From Paratinospora sagittata (lineage: Eukaryota; Streptophyta; Magnoliopsida; Ranunculales; Menispermaceae), in NCBI GenBank assembly GCA_035771175.1, contig CM069603.1, forward strand, positions 21,862,286-21,926,285: a stretch of DNA of 64,000 nt. Direction: 5' to 3'. Under the pieces are notes generated by a model. It was not told the origin of the DNA. It did no database searches and saw only the letters and a program-made list of their open reading frames with translations. Shown here piece after piece: positions 38,037 through 51,001 of this stretch; position 1 is the stretch's first letter; each line of letters opens with the position of its first letter. Both the position numbers and the translations under genes were made by a program.

Positions 38037-38901
38037 TTTTCAAAAATAAGGTTATCCAGCAATTTGCACGTCTTAGACTAAAATCTTATATTTCTAACGA
38101 GAAAAATGTGGGCACTTCTGCTTGCTCGATTTTTCTATTCCTTCACAGTTTTTCCAGGTTATCTTAATTGAAATATTCTCTAGTAACACCTAGATGATTC
38201 CCATTGTCTCGCACGCCCAAAAAACTTTAGATTGAACAATGTTTTGAATTGAAATCATTTTGTAGTACTCTTGCTCTTTAACCTTCAACTTCAAATTTAA
38301 TAAAACACTCATTCTTTGATTTTCAAAAATACAACACGCACGATATTTGCAAGTTAGATTGAGCTTTTCGAAGAGTTTTTCAAGAGAAGAAAGTAATGAT
38401 TCTTGCCTTTGCAAAAAAAAGGCTTCGAGTTGAATCAAAATTGCAATATGTCTTGATGTTCAGCTAGTTCTTCATTTCATCCCTTGTGTGCTAAGATTTG
38501 CAGAGGCTATCCATTGTTTAAAACTCTAAGTATATGAAGTGGTCTCGGTAAGATAACACATCAAAGAGGAACACCACCTATTTTGCATCAAGAACACATC
38601 AAACAATAGCTTTCGAATTCTACAATGATCAAGCTCGAAGAACGAAGACATATCTCATGTCTAATGCATTAGTTTGATCTTTGGTGTGTAGGGTAACCCC
38701 TCGATCAATCTCAGCACTAAAACTCTGAAAATTGCAAAGTCTTCAAAATCACTTTCGGTATAGTATTTCATTTTGAAAAAAATTATTTTCTGAAAGCTTT
38801 TAATCATAATTTTAATGAGTTTTGAATTATTTAAAAGTGTTTAATCTTATATCAAAGTGTTTTGAGTCAATGAAATGGTTCTTTAGTGTCAAAATATTAA
38901 T
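38037..38901. repeat. Monomer 45, class G' (divergent)
   Basis: AAGGTTATCC front with full GTGGGC. Private TTTTTCCAGG, GAATTGAAATC (loses an EcoRI-type GAATTC), TTCTTTGAT, CGAGTTG, CAATATGTC, CATTTCATCCC, a 2-bp loss in AACACCACCT, and an 8-A run. Tail CGGTATAG and AAATTATTTT. Confidence 0.9.
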
Positions 38902-39765
38902 TTTTCAAAAATAAGGCTATCCAGCAATTGGCACGTCTTAGACTAAAATCTGATAGTTCTAACGAGAAAAACGTGGGCACTTCTGCTTGCTCGATTTTTC
39001 TATTCCTTCACAGTTTCGCCAGGTTATCTTAATTGAAATATTCTCTAGTAACACCTAGATGATTCCCATTGTCTCGCACGCGCAAAAAACTTTAGATTGA
39101 ACAATGTTTTGAATTCAAATCATTTTGTAGTACTCTTGCTCTTTAACCTTCAACTTCAAATTTAATAAAACACTCATTCTCTGATTTTCAAAAATACAAC
39201 ACGCACGATATTTGCAAGTTAGATTGAGCTTTTCGAAGAGTTTTTCAAGAGAAGAAAGTAATGCTTCTTGCCTTTGCAAAAAAAGGCTTCGAATTGAATC
39301 AAAATTGCAATCTGTCTTGATGTTCAGCTAGTTCTTCATTTTATCCCTTGTGTGCTAAGATTTGCAGAGGCTATCCATTGTTTAAACTCTAAGTATATGA
39401 AGTGGTCTCGATAAGATAACACATCAAAAAGGAACACATCACCTGTTTTGCATCAAGAACACAACAAACAATAGCTTTCGAATTCTACAAAGATCAAGCT
39501 CGAAGAACGAAGACATATCTCGTGTCTAATGCATTAGTTTGATCTTTGGTGTGTAGGGTAACCGCTCGATCACACTCAGCACTAAAACTCTGAAAATTGC
39601 AAAGTTTTCAAAATCACTTTCGATATAGTATTTCATTTTGAAAAAAATGTTTTCTGAAAGGTTTTAATCATAATTTTAATGAGTTTTGAATTATTTAAAA
39701 GTGTTTAATCTTATATCAAAGTGTTTTGAGTCAATGAAATGGTTCTTTAGTGTCAAAATATTAAT
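38902..39765. repeat. Monomer 46, transitional class X
   Basis: F-like front (TTTCGCC, GCGC) with private GATAGTTC, AACGTGGGC, ATGCTTCTT, TCACACTCAG and AGTTTTCAAA. H-like middle CACAACAAAC and CTCGTG. Confidence 0.88.
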
Positions 39766-40630
39766 TTTTCAAAAATAAGGCTATCCAGCAATTTGCACGT
39801 CTTAGACTAAAATCAGATATTTCTAACGAGAAAAATGTGGGCACTTCTGCTTGCTCGATTTTTCTATTCCTTCACAGTTTTGCCAGGTTATCTTAATTGA
39901 AATATTCTCTAGTAACACCTACATGATTCTCATTGTCTCGCACCCCCAAAAAACTTTAGATTGAACAATGTTTTGAATTCAAATCATTTTTTAGTACTCT
40001 TGCTCTTTAACCTTCAACTTCAAATTTTATAAAACACTCATTCTCTGATTTTCAAAAATTCAACACGCACGATATTTGCAAGTTAGATTGAGCTTTTCGA
40101 AGAGTTTTTCAAGAGAAGAAAGTAATGATTCTTGCCTTTGCAAAAAAAGGCTTCGAATTGAATCAAAATTGCAATCTGTCTTGATGTTCAGCTAGTTCTT
40201 CATTTTATCCCTTGTGTGCTAAGATTTGCAGAGGCTATCCATTGTTTAAAACTCTAAGTATATGAAGTGGTCTCGGTAAGATAACACATCAAAGAGGAAC
40301 ACATCACCTGTTTTGCATCAAGAACACATCAAACAATAGCTTTCGAATTCTACAATGATCAAGCTCGAAGAACGAAGACATATCTCATGTCTAATGCATT
40401 AGTTTGATCTCTGGTGTGTAGGGTAACCGCTCGATCAATCTGAGCACTAAAACTCTTAAAATTGCAAAGTCTTCAAAATCACTTTCGATATAGTATTTCA
40501 TTTTTACAAAAATGTTTTCCGAAAGGTTTTAATCATAATTTTAATGAGTTTTCAATTATTTAAAAGTGTTTATTCTTATATCAAAGTGTTTTGAGTCAAT
40601 GAAATGGTTCTTTAGTGTCAAAATATTAAT
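39766..40630. repeat. Monomer 47, class L
   Basis: AATCAGAT, CTACATGATTCTC (private), CCCC, t226, TATAAAA, four A, ACTCTTAAAATT, TTTTTACAAA, GAGTTTTCAATT, GTTTATTC. Confidence 0.88.
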
Positions 40631-41494
40631 TTTTCAAAAATAAGGCTATCCAGCAATTGGCACGTCTTAGACTAAAATCTTATATTTCTAACGAGAAAAA
40701 TGTGGGCACTTCTGCTTGCTCGATTTTTCTATTCCTTCACAGTTTTGCCAGGTTATCTTAATTGAAATATTCTCTAGTAACACCTAGATGATTCCCATTG
40801 TCTCGCACGCCCAAAAAACTTTAGATTGAACAATGTTTTGAATTCAAATCATTTTGTAGTACTCTTGCTCTTTAACCTTCAACTTCAAATTTTATAAAAC
40901 ACTCATTCTCTGATTTTCAAAAATTCAACACGCACGATATTTGCAAGTTAGATTGAGCTTTTCGAAGAGTTTTTCAAGAGAAGAAAGTAATGATTCTTGC
41001 CTTTGCAAAAAAAGGCTTCGAATTGAACCAAAATTGCAATCTGTCTTGATGTTCAGCTAGTTCTTCATTTTATCCCTTGTGTGCTAAGATTTGCAGAGGC
41101 TGTCCATTGTTTAAACTCTAAGTATATGAAGTGGTCTCGATAAGATAACACATCAAAAAGGAACACATCACCTGTTTTGCATCAAGAACACATCAAACAA
41201 TAGCTTTCGAATTCTACAAAGATCAAGCTCGAAGAACGAAGACATATCTCATGTCTAATGCATTAGTTTGATCTTTGGTGTGTAGGATAACCGCTCGATC
41301 ACTCTCAGCACTAAAACTCTGAAAATTGCAAAGTCTTCAAAATCACTTTCGATATAGTATTTCATTTTGAAAAAAATGTTTTCTGAAAGGTTTTAATCAT
41401 AATTTTAATGAGGTTTGAATTATTTAAAAGTGTTTAATCTTATATCAAAGTGTTTTGAGTCAATGAAATGGTTCTTTAGTGTCAAAATATTAAT
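40631..41494. repeat. Monomer 48, class M
   Basis: GCCC, g226, TATAAAA, GAACCAAAATT, GGCTGTCC, GTAGGATAACC. Private GAGGTTTGAA. Confidence 0.9.
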
Positions 41495-42359
41495 TTTTCA
41501 AAAATAAGGCTATCCAGCAATTTGCACGTCTTAGACTAAAATCTTATATTTCTAACGAGAAAAATGTGGGCACTTCTGCTTGCTCGATTTTTCTATTCCT
41601 TCACAGTTTTGCCAGGTTATCTTAATTGAAATATTCTCTAGTAACACCTAGATGATTCCCATTGTCTCGCACCCCCAAAAAACTTTAGATTGAACAATCT
41701 TTGAATTCAAATCTTTTTTTAGTACTCTTGCTCTTTAACCTTCAACTTCAAATTTTATAAAACACTCATTCTCTGATTTTCAAAAATTCAACACGCACGA
41801 TATTTGCAAGTTAGATTGAGCTTTTCGAAGAGTTTTTCAAGAGAAGAAAGTAATGATTCTTGCCTTTGCAAAAAAAGGCTTCGAATTGAATCAAAATTGC
41901 AATCTGTCTTGATGTTCAGCTAGTTCTTCATTTTATCCCTTGTGTGCTAAGATTTGCAGAGGCTCTCCATTGTTTAAAACTCTAAGTATATGAAGTAGTC
42001 TCGGTAAGATAACACATCAAAAAGGGACACATCACCTGTTTTACATCAAGAACACATCAAACAATAGCTTTCGAATTCTACAAAGATCAAGCTCGAAGAA
42101 CGAAGACATATCTCATGTCTAATGCATTAGTTTGATCTTTGGTGTGTAGGGTAACCCCTCGATCAATCTCAGCACTAAAACTCTGAAAATTGCAAAGTCT
42201 TCAAAATCACTTTCGGTATAGTATTTAATTTTGAAAAAAATTATTTTCTGAAAGCTTTTATTCATAATTTTAATGAGTTTTGAATTATTTAAAAGTGTTT
42301 AATCTTATATCAAAGTGTTTTGAGTCAATGAAATGGTTCTTTAGTGTCAAAATATTAAT
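41495..42359. repeat. Monomer 49, class N
   Basis: CCCC, CAATCTTTG, GGCTCTCC, GAAGTAGTC, AAAGGGACAC, TTTTACATC, CGGTATAG, ATTTAATTTT, CTTTTATTCAT. Private AATCTTTTTTTAG. Confidence 0.9.
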
Positions 42360-43224
42360 TTTTCAAAAATAAGGCTATCCAGCAATTGGCACGTCTTAGA
42401 CTAAAATCTGATATTTCTAACGAGAAAAATGTGGGCACTTCTGCTTGCTCGATTTTTCTATTCCTTCACAGTTTTGCCAGGTTATCTGAATTGAAATATT
42501 CTCTAGTAACACCTAGATGATTCCCATTGTCTCGCACGCCCAAAAAACTTTAGATTGAACAATGTTTTGAACTCAAATCATTTTGTAGTACTCTTGCTCT
42601 TTAACCTTCAACTTCAAATTTAATAAAGCACTCATTCTCTGATTTTCAAAAATACAACACGCACGATATTTGCAAGTTAGATTGAGCTTTTCGAAGAGTT
42701 TTTCAAGAGAAGAAAGTAATGATTCTTGCCTTTGCAAAAAAAGGCTTCGAATTGAATCAAAATTGCAATCTGTCTTGATGTTCAGCTAGTTCTTCATTTT
42801 ATCCCTTGTGTGCTAAGATTTGCAGAGGCTATCCATTGTTTAAAACTCTAAGTATATGAAGTGGTCTCGGTAAGATAACACATCAAAGAGGAACACATCA
42901 CCTATTTTGCATCAAGAACACATCAAACAATAGCTTTCGAATTCTACAATGATCAAGCTCGAAGAACGAAGACATATCTCATGTCTAATGCATTAGTTTG
43001 ATCTTTGGTGTGTAGGGTAACCGCTCGATCAATCTGAGCACTAAAACTCTTAAAATTGCAAAGTCTTCAAAATCACTTTCGATATAGTATTTCATTTTTA
43101 CAAAAATGTTTTCCGAAAGGTTTTAATCATAATTTTAATGAGTTTTCAATTATTTAAAAGTGTTTATTCTTATATCAAAGTGTTTTGAGTCAATGAAATG
43201 GTTCTTTAGTGTCAAAATATTAAT
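42360..43224. repeat. Monomer 50, class O
   Basis: g51, GAACTCAAATC, AATAAAGCACTC, four A, CACCTATTTT, ACTCTTAAAATT, GAGTTTTCAATT. Private ATCTGAATTG. Confidence 0.9.
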
Positions 43225-44089
43225 TTTTCAAAAATAAGGCTATCCAGCAATTGGCACGTCTTAGACTAAAATCTTATATTTCTAACGAGAAAAATGTGGG
43301 CACTTCTGCTTGCTCGATTTTTCTATTCCTTCACAGTTTTGCCAGGTTATCTTAATTGAAATATTCTCTAGTAACACCTAGATGATTCCCATTGTCTCGC
43401 ACGCCCAAAAAACTTTAGATTGAACAATGTTTTGAATTCAAATCATTTTGTAGTACTCTTGCTCTTTAACCTTCAACTTCAAATTTTATAAAACACTCAT
43501 TCTCTGATTTTCAAAAATTCAACACGCACGATATTTGCAAGTTAGATTGAGCTTTTCGAAGAGTTTTTCAAGAGAAGAAAGTAATGATTCTTGCCTTTGC
43601 AAAAAAAGGCTTCGAATTGAACCAAAATTGCAATCTGTCTTGATGTTCAGCTAGTTCTTCATTTTATCCCTTGTGTGCTAAGATTTGCAGAGGCTGTCCA
43701 TTGTTTAAACTCTAAGTATATGAAGTGGTCTCGATAAGATAACACATCAAAAAGGAACACATCACCTGTTTTGCATCAAGAACACATCAAACAATAGCTT
43801 TCGAATTCTACAAAGATCAAGCTCGAAGAACGAAGACATATCTCATGTCTAATGCATTAGTTTGATCTTTGGTGTGTAGGGTAACCCCTCGATCAATCTC
43901 AGCACTAAAACTCTGAAAATTGCAAAGTCTTCAAAATCACTTTCGGTATAGTATTTAATTTTGAAAAAAATTATTTTCTGAAAGCTTTTATTCATAATTT
44001 TAAAGAGTTTTGAATTATTTAAAAGTGTTTAATCTTATATCAAAGTGTTTTGAGTCAATGAAATGGTTCTTTAGTGTCAAAATATTAAT
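43225..44089. repeat. Monomer 51, chimeric class M/N
   Basis: Front M (GAACCAAAATT, GGCTGTCC) and tail N (CCCCTCGATCAATCTCAG, CGGTATAG, ATTTAATTTT, CTTTTATTCAT). The switch lies between about 43775 and 43882. Private AAAGAGTTT. Confidence 0.9.
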
Positions 44090-44954
44090 TTTTCAAAAAT
44101 AAGGCTATCCAGCAATTGGCACGTCTTAGACTAAAATCTGATATTTCTAACGAGAAAAATGTGGGCACTTCTGCTTGCTCGATTTTTCTATTCCTTCACA
44201 GTTTTGCCAGGTTATCTTAATTGAAATATTCTCTAGTAACACCTAGATGATTCCCATTGTCTCGCACGCCCAAAAAACTTTAGATTGAACAATGTTTTGA
44301 ACTCAAATCATTTTGTAGTACTCTTGCTCTTTAACCTTCAACTTCAAATTTAATAAAGCACTCATTCTCTGATTTTCAAAAATACAACACGCACGATATT
44401 TGCAAGTTAGATTGAGCTTTTCGAAGAGTTTTTCAAGAGAAGAAAGTAATGATTCTTGCCTTTGCAAAAAAAGGCTTCGAATTGAATCAAAATTGCAATC
44501 TGTCTTGATGTTCAGCTAGTTCTTCATTTTATCCCTTGTGTGCTAAGATTTGCAGAGGCTATCCATTGTTTAAAACTCTAAGTATATGAAGTGGTCTCGG
44601 TAAGATAACACATCAAAGAGGAACACATCACCTATTTTGCATCAAGAACACATCAAACAATAGCTTTCGAATTCTACAATGATCAAGCTCGAAGAACGAA
44701 GACATATCTCATGTCTAATGCATTAGTTTGATCTTTGGTGTGTAGGGTAACCGCTCGATCAATCTGAGCACTAAAACTCTTAAAATTGCAAAGTCTTCAA
44801 AATCACTTTCGATATAGTATTTCATTTTTACAAAAATGTTTTCCGAAAGGTTTTAATCATAATTTTAATGAGTTTTCAATTATTTAAAAGTGTTTATTCT
44901 TATATCAAAGTGTTTTGAGTCAATGAAATGGTTCTTTAGTTTCAAAATATTAAT
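44090..44954. repeat. Monomer 52, class O
   Basis: As copy 50 with ATCTTAATTG. Private TTTAGTTTCAAAA. Confidence 0.9.
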
Positions 44955-45818
44955 TTTTCAAAAATAAGGCTATCCAGCAATTGGCACGTCTTAGACTAAA
45001 ATCTTATATTTCTAACGAGAAAAATGTGGGCACTTCTGCTTGCTCGATTTTTCTATTCCTTCACAGTTTTGCCAGGTTATCTTAATTGAAATATTCTCTA
45101 GTAACACCTAGATGATTCCCATTGTCTCGCACGCCCAAAAAACTTTAGATTGAACAATGTTTTGAATTCAAATCATTTTGTAGTACTCTTGCTCTTTAAC
45201 CTTCAACTTCAAATTTTATAAAACACTCATTCTCTGATTTTCAAAAATTGAACACGCACGATATTTGCAAGTTAGATTGAGCTTTTCGAAGAGTTTTTCA
45301 AGAGAAGAAAGTAATGATTCTTGCCTTTGCAAAAAAAGGCTTCGAATTGAACCAAAATTGCAATCTGTCTTGATGTTCAGCTAGTTCTTCATTTTATCCC
45401 TTGTGTGCTAAGATTTGCAGAGGCTGTCCATTGTTTAAACTCTAAGTATATGAAGTGGTCTCGATAAGATAACACATCAAAAAGGAACACATCACCTGTT
45501 TTGCATCAAGAACACATCAAACAATAGCTTTCGAATTCTACAAAGATCAAGCTCGAAGAACGAAGACATATCTCATGTCTAATGCATTAGTTTGATCTTT
45601 GGTGTGTAGGATAACCGCTCGATCACTCTCAGCACTAAAACTCTGAAAATTGCAAAGTCTTCAAAATCACTTTCGATATAGTATTTCATTTTGAAAAAAA
45701 TGTTTTCTGAAAGGTTTTAATCATAATTTTAATGAGTTTTGAATTATTTAAAAGTGTTTAATCTTATATCAAAGTGTTTTGAGTCAATGAAATGGTTCTT
45801 TAGTGTCAAAATATTAAT
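44955..45818. repeat. Monomer 53, class M
   Basis: GAACC, GGCTGTCC, GTAGGATAACC. Private AAATTGAACACG. Confidence 0.9.
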
Positions 45819-46682
45819 TTTTCAAAAATAAGGCTATCCAGCAATTTGCACGTCTTAGACTAAAATCTTATATTTCTAACGAGAAAAATGTGGGCACTTC
45901 TGCTTGCTCGATTTTTCTATTCCTTCACAGTTTTGCCAGGTTATCTTAATTGAAATATTCTCTAGTAACACCTAGATGATTCCCATTGTCTCGCACCCCC
46001 AAAAAACTTTAGATTGAACAATCTTTGAATTCAAATCATTTTTTAGTACTCTTGCTCTTTAACCTTCAACTTCAAATTTTATAAAACACTCATTCTCTGA
46101 TTTTCAAAAATTCAACACGCACGATATTTGCAAGTTAGATTGAGCTTTTCGAAGAGTTTTTCAAGAGAAGAAAGTAATGATTCTTGCCTTTGCAAAAAAA
46201 GGCTTCGAATTGAATCAAAATTGCAATCTGTCTTGATGTTCAGCTAGTTCTTCATTTTATCCCTTGTGTGCTAAGATTTGCAGAGGCTATCCATTGTTTA
46301 AAACTCTAAGTATATGAAGTGGTCTCGGTAAGATAACACATCAAAGAGGAACACATCACCTATTTTGCATCAAGAACACATCAAACAATAGCTTTCGAAT
46401 TCTACAATGATCAAGCTCGAAGAACGAAGACATATCTCATGTCTAATGCATTAGTTTGATCTCTGGTGTGTAGGGTAACCGCTCGATCAATCTGAGCACT
46501 AAAACTCTTAAAATTGCAAAGTCTTCAAAATCACTTTCGATATAGTATTTCATTTTTACAAAAATGTTTTCCGAAAGGTTTTAATCATAATTTTAATGAG
46601 TTTTCAATTATTTAAAAGTGTTTATTCTTATATCAAAGTGTTTTGAGTCAATGAAATGGTTCTTTAGTGTCAAAATATTAAT
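45819..46682. repeat. Monomer 54, class P
   Basis: CCCC, CAATCTTTG, t226, TATAAAA, four A, CACCTATTTT, AATGATC, ACTCTTAAAATT, GAGTTTTCAATT. Confidence 0.9.
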
Positions 46683-47545
46683 TTTTCAAAAATAAGGCTA
46701 TCCAGCAATTGGCACGTCTTAGACTAAAATCTTATATTTCTAACGAGAAAAATGTGGGCACTTCTGCTTGCTCGATTTTTCTATTCCTTCACAGTTTTGC
46801 CAGGTTATCTTAATTGAAATATTCTCTAGTAACACCTAGATGATTCCCATTGTCTCGCACGCCCAAAAAACTTTAGATTGAACAATGTTTTGAATTCAAA
46901 TCATTTTGTAGTACTCTTGCTCTTTAACCTTCAACTTCAAATTTTATAAAACACTCATTCTCTGATTTTCAAAAATTCAACACGCACGATATTTGCAAGT
47001 TAGATTGAGCTTTTCGAAGAGTTTTTCAAGAGAAGAAAGTAATGATTCTTGCCTTTGCAAAAAAGGCTTCGAATTGAACCAAAATTGCAATCTGTCTTGA
47101 TGTTCAGCTAGTTCTTCATTTTATCCCTTGTGTGCTAAGATTTGCAGAGGCTGTCCATTGTTTAAACTCTAAGTATATGAAGTGGTCTCGATAAGATAAC
47201 ACATCAAAAAGGAACACATCACCTGTTTTGCATCAAGAACACATCAAACAATAGCTTTCGAATTCTACAAAGATCAAGCTCGAAGAACGAAGACATATCT
47301 CATGTCTAATGCATTAGTTTGATCTTTGGTGTGTAGGATAACCGCTCGATCACTCTCAGCACTAAAACTCTGAAAATTGCAAAGTCTTCAAAATCACTTT
47401 CGATATAGTATTTCATTTTGAAAAAAATGTTTTCTGAAAGGTTTTAATCATAATTTTAATGAGTTTTGAATTATTTAAAAGTGTTTAATCTTATATCAAA
47501 GTGTTTTGAGTCAATGAAATGGTTCTTTAGTGTCAAAATATTAAT
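46683..47545. repeat. Monomer 55, class M
   Basis: M markers with a 6-A run, hence 863 bp. Confidence 0.9.
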
Positions 47546-48409
47546 TTTTCAAAAATAAGGCTATCCAGCAATTTGCACGTCTTAGACTAAAATCTTATAT
47601 TTCTAACGAGAAAAATGTGGGCACTTCTGCTTGCTCGATTTTTCTATTCCTTCACAGTTTTGCCAGGTTATCTTAATTGAAATATTCTTTAGTAACACCT
47701 AGATGATTCCCATTGTCTCGCACCCCCAAAAAACTTTAGATTGAACAATCTTTGAATTCAAATCATTTTTTAGTACTCTTGCTCTTTAACCTTCAACTTC
47801 AAATTTTATAAAACACTCATTCTCTGATTTTCAAAAATTCAACACGAACGATATTTGCAAGTTAGATTGAGCTTTTCGTAGAGTTTTTCAAGAGAAGAAA
47901 GTAATGATTCTTGCCTTTGCAAAAAAAGGCTTCGAATTGAATCAAAATTGCAATCTGTCTTGATGTTCAGCTAGTTCTTCATTTTATCCCTTGTGTGCTA
48001 AGATTTGCAGAGGCTATCATTGTTTAAAACTCTAAGTATATGAAGTAGTCTCGGTAAGATAACACATCAAAAAGGGACACATCACCTGTTTTACATCAAG
48101 AACACATCAAACAATAGCTTTCGAATTCTACAAAGATCAAGCTCGAAGAACGAAGACATATCTCATGTCTAATGCATTAGTTTGATCTTTGGTGTGTAGG
48201 GTAACCCCTCGATCAATCTCAGCACTAAAACTCTGAAAATTGCAAAGTCTTCAAAATCACTTTCGGTATAGTATTTAATTTTGAAAAAAATTATTTTCTG
48301 AAAGCTTTTATTCATAATTTTAATGAGTTTTGAATTATTTAAAAGTGTTTAATCTTATATCAAAGTGTTTTGAGTCAATGAAATGGTTCTTTAGTGTCAA
48401 AATATTAAT
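47546..48409. repeat. Monomer 56, class Q
   Basis: CCCC, ATTCTTTAG, CAATCTTTG, CACGAACG, CGTAGAG, CTATCATTG (one C lost), then an N-type tail. Confidence 0.9.
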
Positions 48410-49274
48410 TTTTCAAAAATAAGGCTATCCAGCAATTGGCACGTCTTAGACTAAAATCTGATATTTCTAACGAGAAAAATGTGGGCACTTCTGCTTGCTC
48501 GATTTTTCTATTCCTTCACAGTTTTGCCAGGTTATCTTAATTGAAATATTCTCTAGTAACACCTAGATGATTCCCATTATCTCGCACGCCCAAAAAACTT
48601 TAGATTGAACAATGTTTTGAACTCAAATCATTTTGTAGTACTCTTGCTCTTTAACCTTCAACTTCAAATTTAATAAAGCACTCATTCTCTGATTTTCAAA
48701 AATACAACACGCACGATATTTGCAAGTTAGATTGAGCTTTTCGAAGAGTTTTTCAAGAGAAGAAAGTAATGATTCTTGCCTTTGCAAAAAAAGGCTTCGA
48801 ATTGAATCAAAATTGCAATCTGTCTTGATGTTCAGCTAGTTCTTCATTTTATCCCTTGTGTGCTAAGATTTGCAGAGGCTATCCATTGTTTAAACTCTAA
48901 GTATATGAAGTGGTCTCGATAAGATAACACATCAAAAAGGAACACATCACCTGTTTTGCATCAAGAACACATCAAACAATAGCTTTCGAATTCTACAAAG
49001 ATCAAGCTCGAAGAACGAAGACATATCTCATGTCTAATGCATTAGTTTGATCTTTGGTGTGTAGGGTAACCCCTCGATCAATCTCAGCACTAAAACTCTG
49101 AAAATTGCAAATTCTTCAAAATCACTTTCGGTATAGTATTTCATTTTGAAAAAAATTATTTTCTGAAAGCTTTTAATCATAATTTTAATGAGTTTTGAAT
49201 TATTTAAAAGTGTTTAATCTTATATCAAAGTGTTTTGAGTCAATGAAATGGTTCTTTAGTGTCAAAATATTAAT
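48410..49274. repeat. Monomer 57, class O''
   Basis: CATTATCTC, GAACTC, AATAAAGCACTC, three A, CCCCTCGATCAATCTCAG, CAAATTCTT, CGGTATAG, ATTTCATTTT, AAATTATTTT. Confidence 0.9.
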
Positions 49275-50137
49275 TTTTCAAAAATAAGGCTATCCAGCAA
49301 TTGGCACGTCTTAGACTAAAATCTGATATTTCTAACGAGAAAAACGTGGGCACTTCTGCTTGCTCGATTTTTCTATTCCTTCACAGTTTTGCCAGGTTAT
49401 CTTAATTGAAATATTCTCTAGTAACACCTAGATGATTCCCATTGTCTCGCACGCCCAAAAAACTTTAGATTGAACAATCTTTGAATTCAAATCATTTTTT
49501 AGTACTCTTGCTCTTTAACCTTCAACTTCAAATTTAATAAAACACTCATTCTCTGATTTTCAAAAATACAACACGCACGATATTTGCAAGTTAGATTGAG
49601 CTTTTCGAAGAGTTTTTCAAGAGAAGAAAGTAATGATTCTTGCCTTTGCAAAAAAAGGCTTCGAATTGAATCAAAATTGCAATCTGTCTTGATGTTCAGC
49701 TAGTTCTTCATTTTATCCCTTGTGTGCTAAGATTTGCAGAGGCTCTCCATTGTTTAAAATCTAAGTATATGAAGTGGTCTCGATAAGATAACACATCAAA
49801 AAGGAACACATCACCTGTTTTGCATCAAGAACACATCAAACAATAGCTTTCAAATTCTACAAAGATCAAGCTCAAAGAACGAAGACATATCTCGTGTCTA
49901 ATGCATTAGTTTGATCTTTGGTGTGTAGGGTAACCGCTCGATCACTCTCAGCACTAAAACTCTGAAAATTGCAAAGTCTTCAAAATCACTTTCGATATAG
50001 TATTTCATTTTGAAAAAAATGTTTTCTGAAAGGTTTTAATCATAATTTTAATGAGTTTTGAATTATTTAAAAGTGTTTAATCTTATATCAAAGTGTTTTG
50101 AGTCAATGAAATGGTTCTTTAGTGTCAAAATATTAAT
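49275..50137. repeat. Monomer 58, class R
   Basis: AACGTGGGC, CAATCTTTG, t226, AATAAAA, GGCTCTCC, TTAAAATCT, TTCAAATTC, CTCAAAGAAC, CTCGTG. Confidence 0.9.
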
Positions 50138-51001
50138 TTTTCAAAAATAAGGCTATCCAGCAATTTGCACGTCTTAGACTAAAATCTTATATTTCTAACG
50201 AGAAAAATGTGGGCACTTCTGCTTGCTCGATTTTTCTATTCCTTCACAGTTTTGCCAGGTTATCTTAATTGAAATATTCTCTAGTAACACCTAGATGATT
50301 CCCATTGTCTCGCACGCCCAAAAAACTTTAGATTGAACAATGTTTTGAATTCAAATCATTTTGTAGTACTCTTGCTCTTTAACCTTCAACTTCAAATTTA
50401 ATAAAACACTCATTCTCTGATTTTCAAAAATACAACACGCACGATATTTGCAAGTTAGATTGAGCTTTTCGAAGAGTTTTTCAAGAGAAGAAAGTAATGA
50501 TTCTTGCCTTTGCAAAAAAAGGCTTCGAATTGAATCAAAATTGCAATCTGTCTTGATGTTCAGCTAGTTCTTCATTTTATCCCTTGTGTGCTAAGATTTG
50601 CAGAGGCTCTCCATTGTTTAAACTCTAAGTATATGAAGTGGTCTCGATAAGATAACACATCAAAAAGGAACACATCACCTGTTTTGCATCAAGAACACAT
50701 CAAACAATAGCTTTCGAATTCTACAAAGATCAAGCTCAAAGAACGAAGACATATCTCGTGTCTAATGCATTAGTTTGATCTTTGGTGTGTAGGGTAACCG
50801 CTCGATCACTCTCAGCACTAAAACTCTGAAAATTGCAAAGTATTCAAAATCACTTTCGATATAGTATTTCATTTTGAAAAAAATGTTTTCTGAAAGGTTT
50901 TAATCATAATTTTAATGAGTTTTGAATTATTTAAAAGTGTTTAATCTTATATCAAAGTGTTTTGAGTCAATGAAATGGTTCTTTAGTGTCAAAATATTAA
51001 T
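50138..51001. repeat. Monomer 59, class T
   Basis: t29, GCCC, g226, AATAAAA, GGCTCTCC, CTCAAAGAAC with intact TTCGAATTC. Private AGTATTCAAA. Confidence 0.88.

Larger units (their letters stand above)
14697..39765. repeat. Domain 2: E/F/G/H/J/K-type monomers, hexamer HOR in its centre
   Basis: Copies 18-46. Most have CTCTTGCTCT at 231-240, and many have AATAAAA at 263-269 with ATACAAC at 295. A third 3' haplotype is frequent: CGGTATAG, then AAATTATTTTCTGAAAGC. Another common form is GAAACAAATG. Central copies 30-41 are two near-identical hexamers. Copies 18-29 and 42-46 use the same classes in irregular order. Confidence 0.88.
45819..50137. repeat. Domain 3 long repeat, left copy (P M Q O'' R)
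   Basis: Copies 54-58. Each has a counterpart nine monomers downstream (7777-7778 bp), carrying shared rare variants: CACGAACG with CGTAGAG and CTATCATTG in Q; CATTATCTC with CAAATTCTT in O''; TTAAAATCT with TTCAAATTC and CTCAAAGAAC in R. Confidence 0.88.

Noticed and set aside
38190..38438. 82-residue minus-strand open frame as a longer gene
   Set aside because: It is the same frame, lengthened by a single base change that removes a stop in a degenerate monomer. It also starts at TTG.
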